Of a stretch of DNA of 62,188 nt, positions 24,868 through 34,202 are shown piece after piece; position 1 is the first letter of the stretch, and each line of letters opens with the position of its first letter. The notes under the pieces were generated by a model that saw nothing but the letters and a program-made list of their open reading frames with translations, had not been told where the DNA came from and made no database searches. The DNA comes from JBFXAN01 sp050184225. GTDB lineage: Bacteria; Chloroflexota; Dehalococcoidia; CAUJGQ01. A program made the translations under genes and the position numbers. Where the stretch lies: the NCBI GenBank assembly GCA_050184225.1, contig JBFXAN010000019.1, positions 1-62,188 on the forward strand, in the 5' to 3' direction.

Positions 24868-25044
24868 GACCCCTCCCCCGGCCCCTCCCCCGCTGACGCG
24901 CGGAGCGGGGTGCCTGATCGACACGGGGCTGCCGGCTTTGCCTTGGCGACCGTCTGGCGGATGGATCGGACTAGGCTGGTATCACAGTTAGACGAGGCTC
25001 CCCGCTCCGCGCGTCAGCGGGGGAGGGGCCGGGGGAGGGGTCTC
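24866..25044. repeat. GC-rich element with perfect 45-bp inverted arms, copy C
   Basis: Arms 24866-24910 and 25000-25044 are exact inverted copies beginning GAGACCCCTCCCCC. Within each arm CCCCGCT and AGCGGGG can also pair. The element exactly fills the space between the stop of the SH3 gene and the GTG start of the SDR gene; its right arm (GGGGGAGGGGTCTC) gives the SDR ribosome-binding site. A half copy lies at 19470. It shares C-run design but not the inner sequence with copies A and B. Confidence 0.92.
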
Positions 25045-25046
25045 CG

Positions 25047-25889
25047 GTGAATCGCGAGAATGGGTCCGAGTCGCTGCCGCTGGCTGGTCAGGTGGCGATC
25101 GTCACCGGAGGGGGGCGAGGTATCGGTCGTGTGATCGCGCGGGCGCTGGCCGCGGCCGGCGCGACGGTTTCGGTTGCCGCCCGCTCCGTCGACCAGATTC
25201 AGGAGGTCGCCGGCTCGATCGTGTCGGCTGGTGGACGGTCGCTCGCCATTCAGACGGATGTCACCGATCGCTGTGCCGTGGAGCGCCTGGTATCGCTCAC
25301 CGAACAGGAACTTGGCGCGGTCGATCTGCTGGTCAATAACGCCGGTGTCTTCGGCCCAATCGGGCCGATCTGGGAGATCGACCCGGATGAGTGGTGGCAG
25401 GGTGTGGCATCTCACCTCCGGGGGACACTGCTCTGCTCGCGGGCGGTTCTGCCGGGCATGATCGAGCGGCGGCGCGGCCGCATCATCAATGTCGCCAGCC
25501 GCTCCGGCGCCGCCACCCATCCCTACACGTCCGGTTACGCCGTTGCCAAAGCCGGCGTCCTCCGCTTCACTGACCATCTCGCCGCGGAGACACGCGACCA
25601 AGGTGTGAGCGTCTTTGCCATCTATCCCGGCCGCGTGCAAACGGCGATGACCGATGAGTTGATCGAATCCGCTGCCGGACGCAGGTGGCTGCCGGGTGAG
25701 AAAAAGGCACGCGAAGGCCAATGGCTGTCAGCCGACCACGCCGCCCAGCTCTGCACCACGCTCGCGACCGGGCGTGCCGATGTCCTGTCCGGCCGCTTCT
25801 TCGGTGTCTACGAGGACCTGGACGACCTTACCCGCCGCGCCGAGGAGATCGAGCGGAACGACCTCTATACCCTCCGCCTTCGGACCTAA
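25047..25889 (+). CDS. Short-chain dehydrogenase/reductase
   Basis: NAD(P)-dependent oxidoreductase of 280 aa with cofactor motif TGGGRGIGRVIARAL, NNAG motif LLVNNAGVFGP, catalytic Ser in NVASRSGAATH and YxxxK in GYAVAKAGVLRF. The C-terminus extends about 30 residues beyond a minimal SDR. GTG at 25047 begins two bases after repeat copy C, whose GGAGGGG serves as ribosome-binding site. It converges with the P450 gene. Substrate unknown. Confidence 0.9.
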   Translation: MNRENGSESLPLAGQVAIVTGGGRGIGRVIARALAAAGATVSVAARSVDQIQEVAGSIVSAGGRSLAIQTDVTDRCAVERLVSLTEQELGAVDLLVNNAGVFGPIGPIWEIDPDEWWQGVASHLRGTLLCSRAVLPGMIERRRGRIINVASRSGAATHPYTSGYAVAKAGVLRFTDHLAAETRDQGVSVFAIYPGRVQTAMTDELIESAAGRRWLPGEKKAREGQWLSADHAAQLCTTLATGRADVLSGRFFGVYEDLDDLTRRAEEIERNDLYTLRLRT

Positions 25890-25910
25890 CGCCGCGGCGC
25901 ACACGCGGCG
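25890..25910. terminator. Hairpin between convergent SDR and P450 genes
   Basis: CGCCGC (25890-25895) pairs with GCGGCG (25905-25910) right after the SDR stop. No U-tract follows. It may serve both converging transcripts. Confidence 0.3.
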
Positions 25911-25937
25911 ATCCGGCTCTGTCCGTCGTGGCAGGCA

Positions 25938-27146
25938 TCAGGCCGGCACAGCAACGTCGAACGCGAGCGGTAGACTCTTCACTCCGTAGAAGATGAATGA
26001 CGGAATGCGCGGCAACTCGGCAGCGTCGGCCCGCCGAAAATTCGGAAGCCGATGGAGCATCGCTTCCAGCGCCACCTTCGCCTCGAGGCGGGCGAGCGGC
26101 GCCCCCAGACAGAAATGCACGCCCAGGCCGAAGGAGATGTGCCGGTTGTCTTCGCGGGCGATGTCGAAGGTCTCCGCGTCGGGAAACACCTCTTCGTCGC
26201 GGTTGGCCGATGCAAGCCATACCACGACCGGCTGACCTGCTCCGATCTGTTGACCGCGGATCTCCACGTCCTGCCGCGGGAATCGGATCGTCGCCTGCAC
26301 CGGCGGGTAGTAACGAAGCGCCTCCTCGACCGCCGAAGGGACGAGCGAATCACCGGCAGCCAATCGATCCCGCACATCCGGCAGTTCGGTCAACGCCAGC
26401 ATCGCGTTGCCGATCAGGTTGGTCGTCGTCTCGTTCCCCGCGACGAGCAGGAGGATGCACATCGCCATCACTTCTTCCGGCGTCAGCCGGTCCCCCTCCG
26501 CCTCAAGTTTGAGCAGATTGCTGACGAGGTCGCCACGCGGCTCTGTCCGGCGAAGCTCGAAGATGTGGGTGAAGTACTTGATGAACTCATCCCGTGCCCC
26601 CTGGGCACCGGCCACCACCTGCATGCCGGCAAGCCCGTTGCCGAGTCCGGCGACCAGCGCATCCGACCACTGTTTGAAGTCGGCGCGGTCTTCGGGCGGC
26701 ACGCCGAGGATCTCGGCGATCATGATCACGGGCAGCGGCGTGGCGATATCCTCGATCACGTCGATACGACCACTCTCGATGACGCTGCCCAGCAGCTCGT
26801 CCGTCACCTGCCGCATCCGTGGCTCGAGTTGTGCCACCATGCGCGGCGTGAACGCCCGATTCACCATCGAGCGCAGCCGGGTGTGGTCCGGTGGGTCCAG
26901 GGTGAGCATGCTCCGCTGGGGCCGAGCCTCCGGTGGGATCATCTCGGTGAACATGCGAGGACCGTAGGTGAGCCCATCGGAGGAGAACGTTGCCGGATCA
27001 CGCAGGATGCTGATGCAGTCCTCATAGCGTGTGACACTCCAGAGGTTAAAGCCCGGGAGCACCGATACCCGCTCATCCCGCCGGGCGGCGGCATACGCCG
27101 GGAATGGATTCGCCTGGCCTGTCAGCAGCAGCGGGTTGATCGGCAT
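25938..27146 (-). CDS. Cytochrome P450
   Basis: Soluble bacterial P450 of 402 aa. The oxygen-binding I-helix reads LLVAGNETTTNLIGNA, the K-helix ExxR is in VEEALRYYPP, and the heme loop is FGLGVHFCLGAPLARLE with the cysteine ligand. N-terminus has no membrane anchor, as usual for class I enzymes that need a separate ferredoxin; none is seen nearby. Start ATG at 27146. A TATACT box on the minus strand at 27205-27200 is a likely -10. Substrate unknown. Confidence 0.94.
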   Translation of the reverse strand: MPINPLLLTGQANPFPAYAAARRDERVSVLPGFNLWSVTRYEDCISILRDPATFSSDGLTYGPRMFTEMIPPEARPQRSMLTLDPPDHTRLRSMVNRAFTPRMVAQLEPRMRQVTDELLGSVIESGRIDVIEDIATPLPVIMIAEILGVPPEDRADFKQWSDALVAGLGNGLAGMQVVAGAQGARDEFIKYFTHIFELRRTEPRGDLVSNLLKLEAEGDRLTPEEVMAMCILLLVAGNETTTNLIGNAMLALTELPDVRDRLAAGDSLVPSAVEEALRYYPPVQATIRFPRQDVEIRGQQIGAGQPVVVWLASANRDEEVFPDAETFDIAREDNRHISFGLGVHFCLGAPLARLEAKVALEAMLHRLPNFRRADAAELPRIPSFIFYGVKSLPLAFDVAVPA

Positions 27147-27199
27147 CGTTCGTTTCCTTCCTCTGGCGAACGGCAGCTTACGATGCCATTCTACCGATC

Positions 27200-27312
27200 A
27201 GTATAGACGAGGCAGAAAGCGGATCGTTCATGTCGCATAATGTGATCGAGCGATCCGGGCAGCGATCAGTGCAGTCTGGGCAGGCGGAGCGATATCCCCG
27301 GTCCTCTATACT
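27200..27312. promoter_or_regulatory. Divergent promoter region between P450 and Clp genes
   Basis: TATACT occurs on the minus strand at 27205-27200 and on the plus strand at 27307-27312, each 35-55 nt before the start codon of the gene it faces. Neither has a clear -35 box. The plus box would place the Clp transcript start near 27319, ruling out the TTG at 27312 as start codon. Confidence 0.4.
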
Positions 27313-27347
27313 TGACGAAGATCCCATCCCAGCGGATGAGTCCAGCG

Positions 27348-29654
27348 ATGTCCACCAGCCACGCACCGCCGCTCTCTGATCACGCGCATGCGGCGCTGAT
27401 CCAGGCGGACGCCACGCGCGTTCATCTCGGACATGACGCGCTCGAACCGGAGCACATCCTCGCCGGTCTGCTCGACGTGCCCGAAGGCAACGCGGCGCTC
27501 ATCCTCCGGCATCTCCACATCAACGTGGATGAACTCCGGCGCGAGCTCGATCTCTTCCTGCGCCGGAGCGTGCCGCTGCCCAGCGGAGACACGATACCGC
27601 TTGATGGCCGGGATGTGCCGTTAGGTATCACCGGCCGCTCGGTCCTGGACCGTGCCGCCGCGCTGGCGGGCGACGGGCCGACCGGCAGCGAGCATCTGCT
27701 CCGGGCTGTGCAGACGCTGCCGTCTCCCGCCGCGACGCTGCTCCGCTCCGTCGGGGTTACCGCGGAGGAGATCGAGCGCCGATTTGTATCGGCCGAAGCG
27801 GACGCCGACGACCGGCGGTTCGTAGACCTTGTCGAGCAGGCGCGACGGGGATTGCTCCCGCCGCTGGTCGAGCGGCCGGCGCTGCTCCGCGAGCTGAGCA
27901 TCCGCCTGCTCAGCGCCGGCGGACGGGCGGTGCTCCTGGTCGGCGAACCAGGCTGTGGCCGGACAAGCCTCGTCTACCTCCTGGCCCGGGCGCTCGCCGA
28001 AGAGCCGGAACCCGGGACTTCCGGCAATGGAGATCTCGGCGCATCGGTCGGAACGACGCCCACTACCGCACTGCCGCTGCCGCAGCGGGTCATTCAGACC
28101 GACGGACGGTCGATGCTGCTCGATCCGGTACGGACCCTCCGCGAGGCCGCCGCATCCGGGCCGGCGCTCCCCACCGTGCTCTGGGTACCGGACATTGATG
28201 CGTACTTCGGCGGATCGGCGCGGCCGCTCGACGTCGAGGCCGGTATGGTCCTGCGCGAGATCATCGCGGCCGGACACGTCGTCGTGATCGGCTCGACGAC
28301 GCCAGAGGCGCAACGCCGCCATCTCAGCGCCGACGCCGGCCTCTTCGAACCCATGAACGTGACGGAGCCGGACGCGGAGGACGTTGCCGCCATCCTCCGA
28401 CTCACCGCACCTCGGCTTGCGGCGATGCATCAGGTGACGATCGCGGACGGTGCGATTGCGGCGGCTGCGGACCTTGCCCGGCGGTACGGTAGCTTCACCG
28501 GGGCCGCCTTGCCGGGGTCGGCGTTGCGTGTGATCGAGCGGGCCTGCGTCGAAGTGCGGCTGGCAGGAATCGCCGGCCTGGGATTCGCGGATGAGGCGGA
28601 TGACAATGCCGTCGACGCCGCTGACGTTGCCGTGGCGGTGTCGGCAATAACCGGCGTCACGGTCCGTGATGTCGGCAAAGCGGAGGCCGCGCGATTGGCG
28701 GCGATGGAGGAGCACCTTCGCCGGCGGGTGATCGGCCAGGATGAAGCGCTCAACGCGCTCGCGCGGGCGATACGTCGTGCACGGATGGGCTTCAAGGACC
28801 CCAAGCGGCCGGTCGGGTCTTTCCTCTTCCTCGGCGGCAGCGGTGTCGGCAAAACAGAATCTGCCCGTGCCCTCGCCGAATTCCTCTACGGGGATGAGTC
28901 GCAGATGATCCGGCTGGATATGTCCGAGTACGCGGACAAGCACACCGTGGCGCGGATGATCGGCGCGCCGCCGGGCTACGTCGGCTACGACGAGGGTGGT
29001 CAACTGACCGAGGCGGTCCGCCGCCGGCCGGAGTCGCTGGTGCTGTTCGACGAAGTCGAGAAGGCGCATCCGGACGTGCTCACGATCCTCCTCCAGGTCC
29101 TGGAAGATGGCCGGTTGACCGATGGCAAGGGCCGCACCGTCGACTTTCGGCAGACGGTGATCATCATGACCTCGAACGTCGGCACGCACCTGCTGCACGA
29201 CGTTCGCGGACCGATCGACGGCGTGGTGAAGGAGCAACTGGAAGCGGAGTTGCGGCGGAACTTTCGGATCGAGTTCCTCAACCGGATCGACAAGATCATC
29301 TTCTTCCGGTTCCTCGCACCCAGGGATCTGGCGAAGATCCTCGACTTGATGCTCGGCAAGGCGATCGCACGGGCGCGCGACCAGCGCATCACGCTTGAGG
29401 TATCGTCCTCGGCGAAGGAATGGCTGCTGGCGCAGAACCACGAACCGGAACTCGGGGCGCGACCTTTACGGCGGATTGTGCAAGATTATGTAGAAGATGC
29501 TCTCGTCGAGCGCCTGCTGCGGGGCGAGATCCGCCCCGGCGAAGCCGTCGAGGCCGGCGCAGGGCATGATGGTCTGACCTTCACCGAGCGCCAATCAATC
29601 GAACCATTCGGCAGTACAAGCGCGACCCCGCGGGCGCAGGAGCCAGGCGCATGA
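27348..29654 (+). CDS. ClpA/ClpB-family AAA+ ATPase with degenerate first AAA domain
   Basis: Protein of 768 aa: two Clp N repeats (ALIQADATRVHLGHDALEPE), AAA-1 with Walker A VGEPGCGRTSL (about 199) and AAA-2 with Walker A GGSGVGKTE (about 496). AAA-2 is intact, with LVLFDEVEKAHPDVL as Walker B and IIMTSNVGTHLL as sensor 1. AAA-1 is altered: its Walker B is VLWVPDIDAYF without the DE pair, and the arginine-finger region reads LFEPM. AAA-1 may bind but not hydrolyse ATP. No ClpP-binding loop could be confirmed. I chose ATG at 27348; ATG at 27336 is an alternative. Confidence 0.85.
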   Translation: MSTSHAPPLSDHAHAALIQADATRVHLGHDALEPEHILAGLLDVPEGNAALILRHLHINVDELRRELDLFLRRSVPLPSGDTIPLDGRDVPLGITGRSVLDRAAALAGDGPTGSEHLLRAVQTLPSPAATLLRSVGVTAEEIERRFVSAEADADDRRFVDLVEQARRGLLPPLVERPALLRELSIRLLSAGGRAVLLVGEPGCGRTSLVYLLARALAEEPEPGTSGNGDLGASVGTTPTTALPLPQRVIQTDGRSMLLDPVRTLREAAASGPALPTVLWVPDIDAYFGGSARPLDVEAGMVLREIIAAGHVVVIGSTTPEAQRRHLSADAGLFEPMNVTEPDAEDVAAILRLTAPRLAAMHQVTIADGAIAAAADLARRYGSFTGAALPGSALRVIERACVEVRLAGIAGLGFADEADDNAVDAADVAVAVSAITGVTVRDVGKAEAARLAAMEEHLRRRVIGQDEALNALARAIRRARMGFKDPKRPVGSFLFLGGSGVGKTESARALAEFLYGDESQMIRLDMSEYADKHTVARMIGAPPGYVGYDEGGQLTEAVRRRPESLVLFDEVEKAHPDVLTILLQVLEDGRLTDGKGRTVDFRQTVIIMTSNVGTHLLHDVRGPIDGVVKEQLEAELRRNFRIEFLNRIDKIIFFRFLAPRDLAKILDLMLGKAIARARDQRITLEVSSSAKEWLLAQNHEPELGARPLRRIVQDYVEDALVERLLRGEIRPGEAVEAGAGHDGLTFTERQSIEPFGSTSATPRAQEPGA

Positions 29655-30166
29655 CCGGTCGCGATGATGTGGAGAGCGATATGCAACAGACAGACATCGA
29701 GTCAAGACCGATGACCCTGATTGGCCGTTCGGACCCCGCGATTCAGGTCGTGGACTCCGCCTATCAGATCGTGACGATGATCGGCGCCAACCCACGCGCG
29801 ATCCGGCCGATCCTCGCGCAACGGCGCATTTCCAAGGAGCAGGTGCTCGAAGCCGCGGACAGCCTCGCCCAGCGTGCTGGGACGATGCTCGCCGGAATGG
29901 ACTCGGCCGAGGAGCAGCGACGCGCGCAGCACGAGCGCGCGATCACGGAACTCAAGGACCGAATCGCGGCCTGGCAGTCTGAAGATACCGCGGGTGGCGA
30001 TCGACGCGAGCAGGCGCCGGCGGAGATTGCGCGACTGCAGGCAGAGCTCGACGCCGCCGATGCTGCCTTCACCCGCTTTCAGGCGGAGCAGCGCGGACCG
30101 CGCACCTATCTCTCGACGTTGCGCGAGCGCGCCGACCGCGTTCGCGAGGTCTATCAGGCGCTGTAG
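29651..30166 (+). CDS. Helical protein translationally coupled to the Clp ATPase
   Basis: Protein of 171 aa with no recognised domain. After about 45 residues it is almost wholly helical, with heptad-like runs (ERAITELKDRIAAWQ, EIARLQAELDAADAAF, TLRERADRVREVYQAL). Its ATG overlaps the Clp stop codon (ATGA), so it is made together with the ATPase and could be an adaptor or substrate. The 3' end overlaps the convergent GGDEF-EAL gene by 13 nt. Function is not known. Confidence 0.62.
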   Translation: MTGRDDVESDMQQTDIESRPMTLIGRSDPAIQVVDSAYQIVTMIGANPRAIRPILAQRRISKEQVLEAADSLAQRAGTMLAGMDSAEEQRRAQHERAITELKDRIAAWQSEDTAGGDRREQAPAEIARLQAELDAADAAFTRFQAEQRGPRTYLSTLRERADRVREVYQAL

Positions 30167-32685
30167 AGGGTGGGGTTCGCCTCCTCCAGATGTTGGACGA
30201 ACGTTCCGGCTGACAGGAGCGAAGGTATCTCGTAGGCGGGTAGCGGCCGGGCAAAGTAGTAGCCTTGGGCATGGCCGGCGCCGAGGCTGCGCACGCACGC
30301 CAGTTGGTCCGACCGTTCGACGCCCTCGACGACGACGTCCATCTCCAGCGACTGGCCGAGCGTGCAGATCGCTTTGACAATCGCCGCCGCGCCCCGGTCA
30401 TCGGGCAGCTCGCGGACAAATGACCGATCGATCTTGATCGAGTCAACCGGAAACCGGCGCAAGTAGCTGAGCGCGGAGTATCCGGTGCCAAAGTCATCGA
30501 TCGCCAGTTGAATACCAAGGCGCTTGAGCGCGCGAATCGAGTGCAGCGCGGCGGTCGCATCCTGGAGAAGAGCATTTTCCGTGATCTCGAGGATCAGGGA
30601 GGATGGATCAAAACCGGTGGCATCCAAGAGCGTCGCCACCTGTGCTGCAAGATCTGACTGTTGCAGGTGCCCGGCAGAGATATTGATACTGACCCGGAGC
30701 GGCGGACCATCAGCACGGAGGCGTTGCCACGCGATCGCGCTGCGGCACGCTGACTCGACCACCTGCTGCCATAGTTCCACGATCAGGCCCGACTCTTCGG
30801 CAATGGGGATAAATTCCGTCGGTTGAATCATGCCGCGCGTCGGATGCATCCACCGGGCAAGCGCTTCCACGCCGGTCACCGATCCGGTATGGAGGTCGAC
30901 GATCGGCTGAAACCCAATCCGAATCTGATTGCGTTCGATCGCCTCGCGGAGTCCCGTTTCGATGTCGAGCCGGCGGGCGGCCCGGAGCATCGATGGGGTG
31001 AAGTGGACCGCGCGGCCCTTCCCCGCCGCCTTGGCCTCGTAGAGGGCAATGTCGGCGTCACGCAGAACATCGGCCGGCTGTGCGTCGCGGGCATCGCGCA
31101 CGACGATACCGCCGCTGGCGCTGATCCGGATGCTTCGTCTTGCCAGCGTAAACGGCGTCTGCAACGAAGCAAGCAACCGATCGAACGTCGCGGTCGCTTC
31201 GGCGGGGTCAGCCACACCTTCCATCAAAACGATGAATTCATCGCCACCCAGTCGAGCGAACGTGTCACCCGGCTGCAAGTAGCGCGCGAGCCGTTGGCTG
31301 ACCTCGACAAGCAACTGATCACCGGCGGCGTGTCCGAGACTCTCATTGACCACCTTGAACCGGTCGAGGTCGAGGAGTAACACGGCGATCCCTGAGGAGT
31401 GGCGTTCGGCCCGTGCCAATGCCTGGCTCAGCCGATCGAGCAACAATGCTCGATTCGCCAGCCCGGTGAGCGGATCGTGAAATGCCTGATGCGTCAGCTG
31501 GTCTTCAAGGTGTTTTCGTTCGGTGACGTCATGCCCGTTGAGTACGATGCCGCCGACACTGGGATCGGCGAGCAGATTCGACACGACGGCTTCGACAAAG
31601 CGCCAGGAGCCGTCGCGGTGGCGGATCCGGAACTCCAGCGACTCTCGTGCCCCGTCGTGCACGAGCCGCTGGCGGAGGATTGACTCGACATGCGCGCGAT
31701 CATCGGGATGGACCCAATTGAGGCCGGTTGTTCCGATCACCTCGTCCGGCGCGAAATCGAGCATCCGCTGGATGGCGGGGCTGACGTAGACGAGGATGCC
31801 CGACGCATCGACGATGACGAGGAGGTCGCTGGCGTTCTGGACGAGCGAGCGGAATCGTTCCTCGCTCGCCCGCAATGCCACTTCAGCGCGACGCCGCTCG
31901 GTCACGTCGCGCGAGATGACGAGTACGCCGACCATCTCGCCGGTGGAGTTGCTCAGCGTCTGCCAGCGGGCCTCGATATCAACCCAGGCACCTCTGGCAT
32001 GACGGGCACGATAGACGATGTCCCGGCTTCCCGCACGTGTTGTGTGACGCTGATCGGAGTCGTCGATCAACGATTGGAACCGGCCGGCCAGCGACGGCGC
32101 ATCGTCGGGATGAACGAAGTCATAGATAGCACGGCCGATTAGTTGGTCGGCCGTGTATCCCAGAACGTGGAGATAGGCGGAGTTGACAAATCGATAGCAG
32201 CCATCTTCGTCCAACACACAGACCAGGTCGGGCGTGGTTTCGACAATTCGTTGCAGCCGCGACTCACTCTCGACCAAGGCCGCTTCCGTCTGCCTTCGAT
32301 CGTCAAGGTCTTGGATGACACCGACCAGGAGGCGCTCCTCCGACTCGTCCACCGTCGTGACCACGATCTCCAGGTCGACGACCGTGCCGTCGCGTCTATG
32401 GAAGGACACTTCAGTGTGCAACGGCGCGCGGTCGGGCGTGCCGGACGGATCGCTTTTGGGGAGTGACGCCGCGGCCAGCCCCGGAAATGTCAGGGTGCGA
32501 ACCTCGTCCACGGTTGAGCCCAGCAGCCGAATCGCGGCAGCGTTCGCATCAAGACACTGGCCGTGTTCGTCCATGACGACGACGGCCGCCGGCATTTCCT
32601 GCAGGACGGCGCGCAGCCGGTGACTTGGTAGCTCAAGCTGTCGATTGGCAGACATGCAGAAGACTCGGAACGTTCCGCGAGGCAT
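30154..32685 (-). CDS. PAS-PAS-PAS-GGDEF-EAL cyclic-di-GMP enzyme
   Basis: Protein of 843 aa. Three PAS domains (about 25-135, 145-265, 270-395), then a diguanylate cyclase domain with intact LGGDEFIVLMEG (about 483) and a phosphodiesterase domain with EALARW (about 605), EITENALL, DDFGTGYSAL, KIDRSF and VVEGVE. Both enzymatic sites look complete, so it can make and break cyclic di-GMP. The inhibitory RxxD site before GGDEF is absent (QPGD). No membrane segment. Listed start is ATG at 32685; ATG at 32655, just after the palindrome CGGAACGTTCCG (32666-32677), is equally likely. Confidence 0.9.
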   Translation of the reverse strand: MPRGTFRVFCMSANRQLELPSHRLRAVLQEMPAAVVVMDEHGQCLDANAAAIRLLGSTVDEVRTLTFPGLAAASLPKSDPSGTPDRAPLHTEVSFHRRDGTVVDLEIVVTTVDESEERLLVGVIQDLDDRRQTEAALVESESRLQRIVETTPDLVCVLDEDGCYRFVNSAYLHVLGYTADQLIGRAIYDFVHPDDAPSLAGRFQSLIDDSDQRHTTRAGSRDIVYRARHARGAWVDIEARWQTLSNSTGEMVGVLVISRDVTERRRAEVALRASEERFRSLVQNASDLLVIVDASGILVYVSPAIQRMLDFAPDEVIGTTGLNWVHPDDRAHVESILRQRLVHDGARESLEFRIRHRDGSWRFVEAVVSNLLADPSVGGIVLNGHDVTERKHLEDQLTHQAFHDPLTGLANRALLLDRLSQALARAERHSSGIAVLLLDLDRFKVVNESLGHAAGDQLLVEVSQRLARYLQPGDTFARLGGDEFIVLMEGVADPAEATATFDRLLASLQTPFTLARRSIRISASGGIVVRDARDAQPADVLRDADIALYEAKAAGKGRAVHFTPSMLRAARRLDIETGLREAIERNQIRIGFQPIVDLHTGSVTGVEALARWMHPTRGMIQPTEFIPIAEESGLIVELWQQVVESACRSAIAWQRLRADGPPLRVSINISAGHLQQSDLAAQVATLLDATGFDPSSLILEITENALLQDATAALHSIRALKRLGIQLAIDDFGTGYSALSYLRRFPVDSIKIDRSFVRELPDDRGAAAIVKAICTLGQSLEMDVVVEGVERSDQLACVRSLGAGHAQGYYFARPLPAYEIPSLLSAGTFVQHLEEANPTLYSA

Positions 32686-32784
32686 AGACGTGCTATGGGT
32701 TCATTGTACGGAGCAATCATGCTGTAAGACCCTCGGTCGAGGAGGGAGGAAATTGTGTACCGCGCGATCTTTCGCAGAACACAT

Positions 32785-33174
32785 TCATTTCGACGCGCGC
32801 ACGCCACCATCGTCGGGTGCTTCCCGTGCCGGCTGCCATGGCAGACGTCCTTCGGTCTCGATCACGAGGGCGACGCTGAGGAAGGTACGGATGAGGACAA
32901 TGCCTCCGAGAACGGCAACGTCGGTCAACGTTGGACTCGCCGTCACCGTGCGAATGATATCCCCCGCGACGAGAAACTCCAACCCAAGCAGGAGCGCGCG
33001 ACCCAGCCCGCGGCGATACTGCCGGTAGGCATAGCCGTCGCCCGCGCCAACGCGGATGTGTTGGAGGAATTGAGTCGATGCGACGACGCCGCCGATGACG
33101 ATGACGGCGACACCGACGCCTTCAACGACGGCGCCCACACCTTTCACAATGTGTTCAAAGTCAGCCAGCTGCAT
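32785..33174 (-). CDS. DUF1622 membrane protein
   Basis: Protein of 129 aa with three probable membrane helices (GVGVAVIVIGGVVAS, LLLGLEFLVAGDIIRTV, VAVLGGIVLIRTFLSVAL). LEFLVAGDIIRTV and the basic-aromatic ending of the last helix are typical of DUF1622 family proteins. Function of the family is unknown. Start ATG at 33174. It stands alone between the GGDEF-EAL gene and the coiled-coil membrane protein, with about 60-100 bp of unremarkable sequence on each side. Confidence 0.8.
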   Translation of the reverse strand: MQLADFEHIVKGVGAVVEGVGVAVIVIGGVVASTQFLQHIRVGAGDGYAYRQYRRGLGRALLLGLEFLVAGDIIRTVTASPTLTDVAVLGGIVLIRTFLSVALVIETEGRLPWQPAREAPDDGGVRASK

Positions 33175-33234
33175 ACTCCTCGAGACGTTTGGCAGTCAGG
33201 CATAGCATGGTGCGTGCCGCTGCCACCGGCAGGG

Positions 33235-34182
33235 TCAGCGGGTATCGTTCCGGCCGGACATTTCCCGGGCGGCGCGCGGTGAGGCGGGCATCTGGAGTCG
33301 CTCGCGAACCTGTCGGTTCACCGTCTGATAGGTTTCGACGTTGCGCGTAACCCGTGCAATCTGCTCGCGGGCGTTGGGCACATTCGGCGTGCTCAGGATC
33401 AAGTTGCGGATCAGACTCTCGATCATGTCGAGCTGGTTCTCAATCGAGCGAACTTCCTGCTGCAGCTCGGCATAGCGGTCGAGCTCGGCGGTGAGCAGAT
33501 CGACATTCTCGAGGACGTCGGCGCGTTCTACGTCGGGAAGGCGCGCGAGCTGCCGCCGTTTCTGTTCCAAGCGCTGTTGCGTGTCCTCAATTGGATAGTT
33601 GACGAGGATGAGGAGGTACTCGGACCGTTGCCGGCTGATCGCTTCGGCCCAATTGACAAGGTGAGAGACATCGGCGAGGAGTCCTGCCGGCAGCGCACCA
33701 ATGCGGTTCGCGCGGTTTCGGAGGCGGTCGAGAATCGTGTCTTCTCCATCGACAATCCGGCGAAACTGACGGAGGCGCTCCTCGAATTCCTCGACCGAAA
33801 CCGGCGCCTCGCGGCGGCTCTCCCGTCGCTCGGACGTCCGGGCAATATCCAGTTCCTCCATCAAGGCTTCAAACCGCTCGCGCACGCGGGCGGCAGAGTG
33901 CTCCTCCTCCCGGTCATAGACCGGCGGATGCGCCGCTCCATAGCGGAGTCGCGCAACCTCTTCGAGTTGCCCTTCAATCTCCTTGATCGCATCCTCACGC
34001 AGGTCCGACGTCCGCATCACCCGGCCAACGAGATAGATGCCCCAGGCAGCATACGCGGGCGCGGCGAGCAGAGCGAAGAGGGGATTGACCACCCCCGCCG
34101 CGAGCAGCCCCGTCCCGAGCGCCGCCAACCCGACGCTTGGCGGCCGCTGCGCTTCCCGCACCAACCGCTGCCACATGCTCAT
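33235..34182 (-). CDS. Membrane-anchored coiled-coil protein
   Basis: Protein of 315 aa. A hydrophobic hairpin at about residues 15-50 (VGLAALGTGLLAAGVVN, FALLAAPAYAAWGIYL) is followed by long helices with charged heptads (EIEGQLEEVARLRYG, LTAELDRYAELQQEV). The layout recalls XpaC-like proteins that accompany TelA and PspA-type stress genes, but sequence similarity cannot be judged here. ATG at 34182 was chosen because the next upstream codons lack a hydrophobic or binding-site context. Last gene of the PspA-like cluster. Confidence 0.6.
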   Translation of the reverse strand: MSMWQRLVREAQRPPSVGLAALGTGLLAAGVVNPLFALLAAPAYAAWGIYLVGRVMRTSDLREDAIKEIEGQLEEVARLRYGAAHPPVYDREEEHSAARVRERFEALMEELDIARTSERRESRREAPVSVEEFEERLRQFRRIVDGEDTILDRLRNRANRIGALPAGLLADVSHLVNWAEAISRQRSEYLLILVNYPIEDTQQRLEQKRRQLARLPDVERADVLENVDLLTAELDRYAELQQEVRSIENQLDMIESLIRNLILSTPNVPNAREQIARVTRNVETYQTVNRQVRERLQMPASPRAAREMSGRNDTR

Positions 34183-34202
34183 GTAATGGACCCCAGCGGA
34201 TT

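Noticed and set aside
27621..29441. Long minus-strand frame opposite the Clp ATPase (606 codons)
   Set aside because: The plus strand has clear Clp motifs; the antisense frame is Arg/Gln-rich without any domain.
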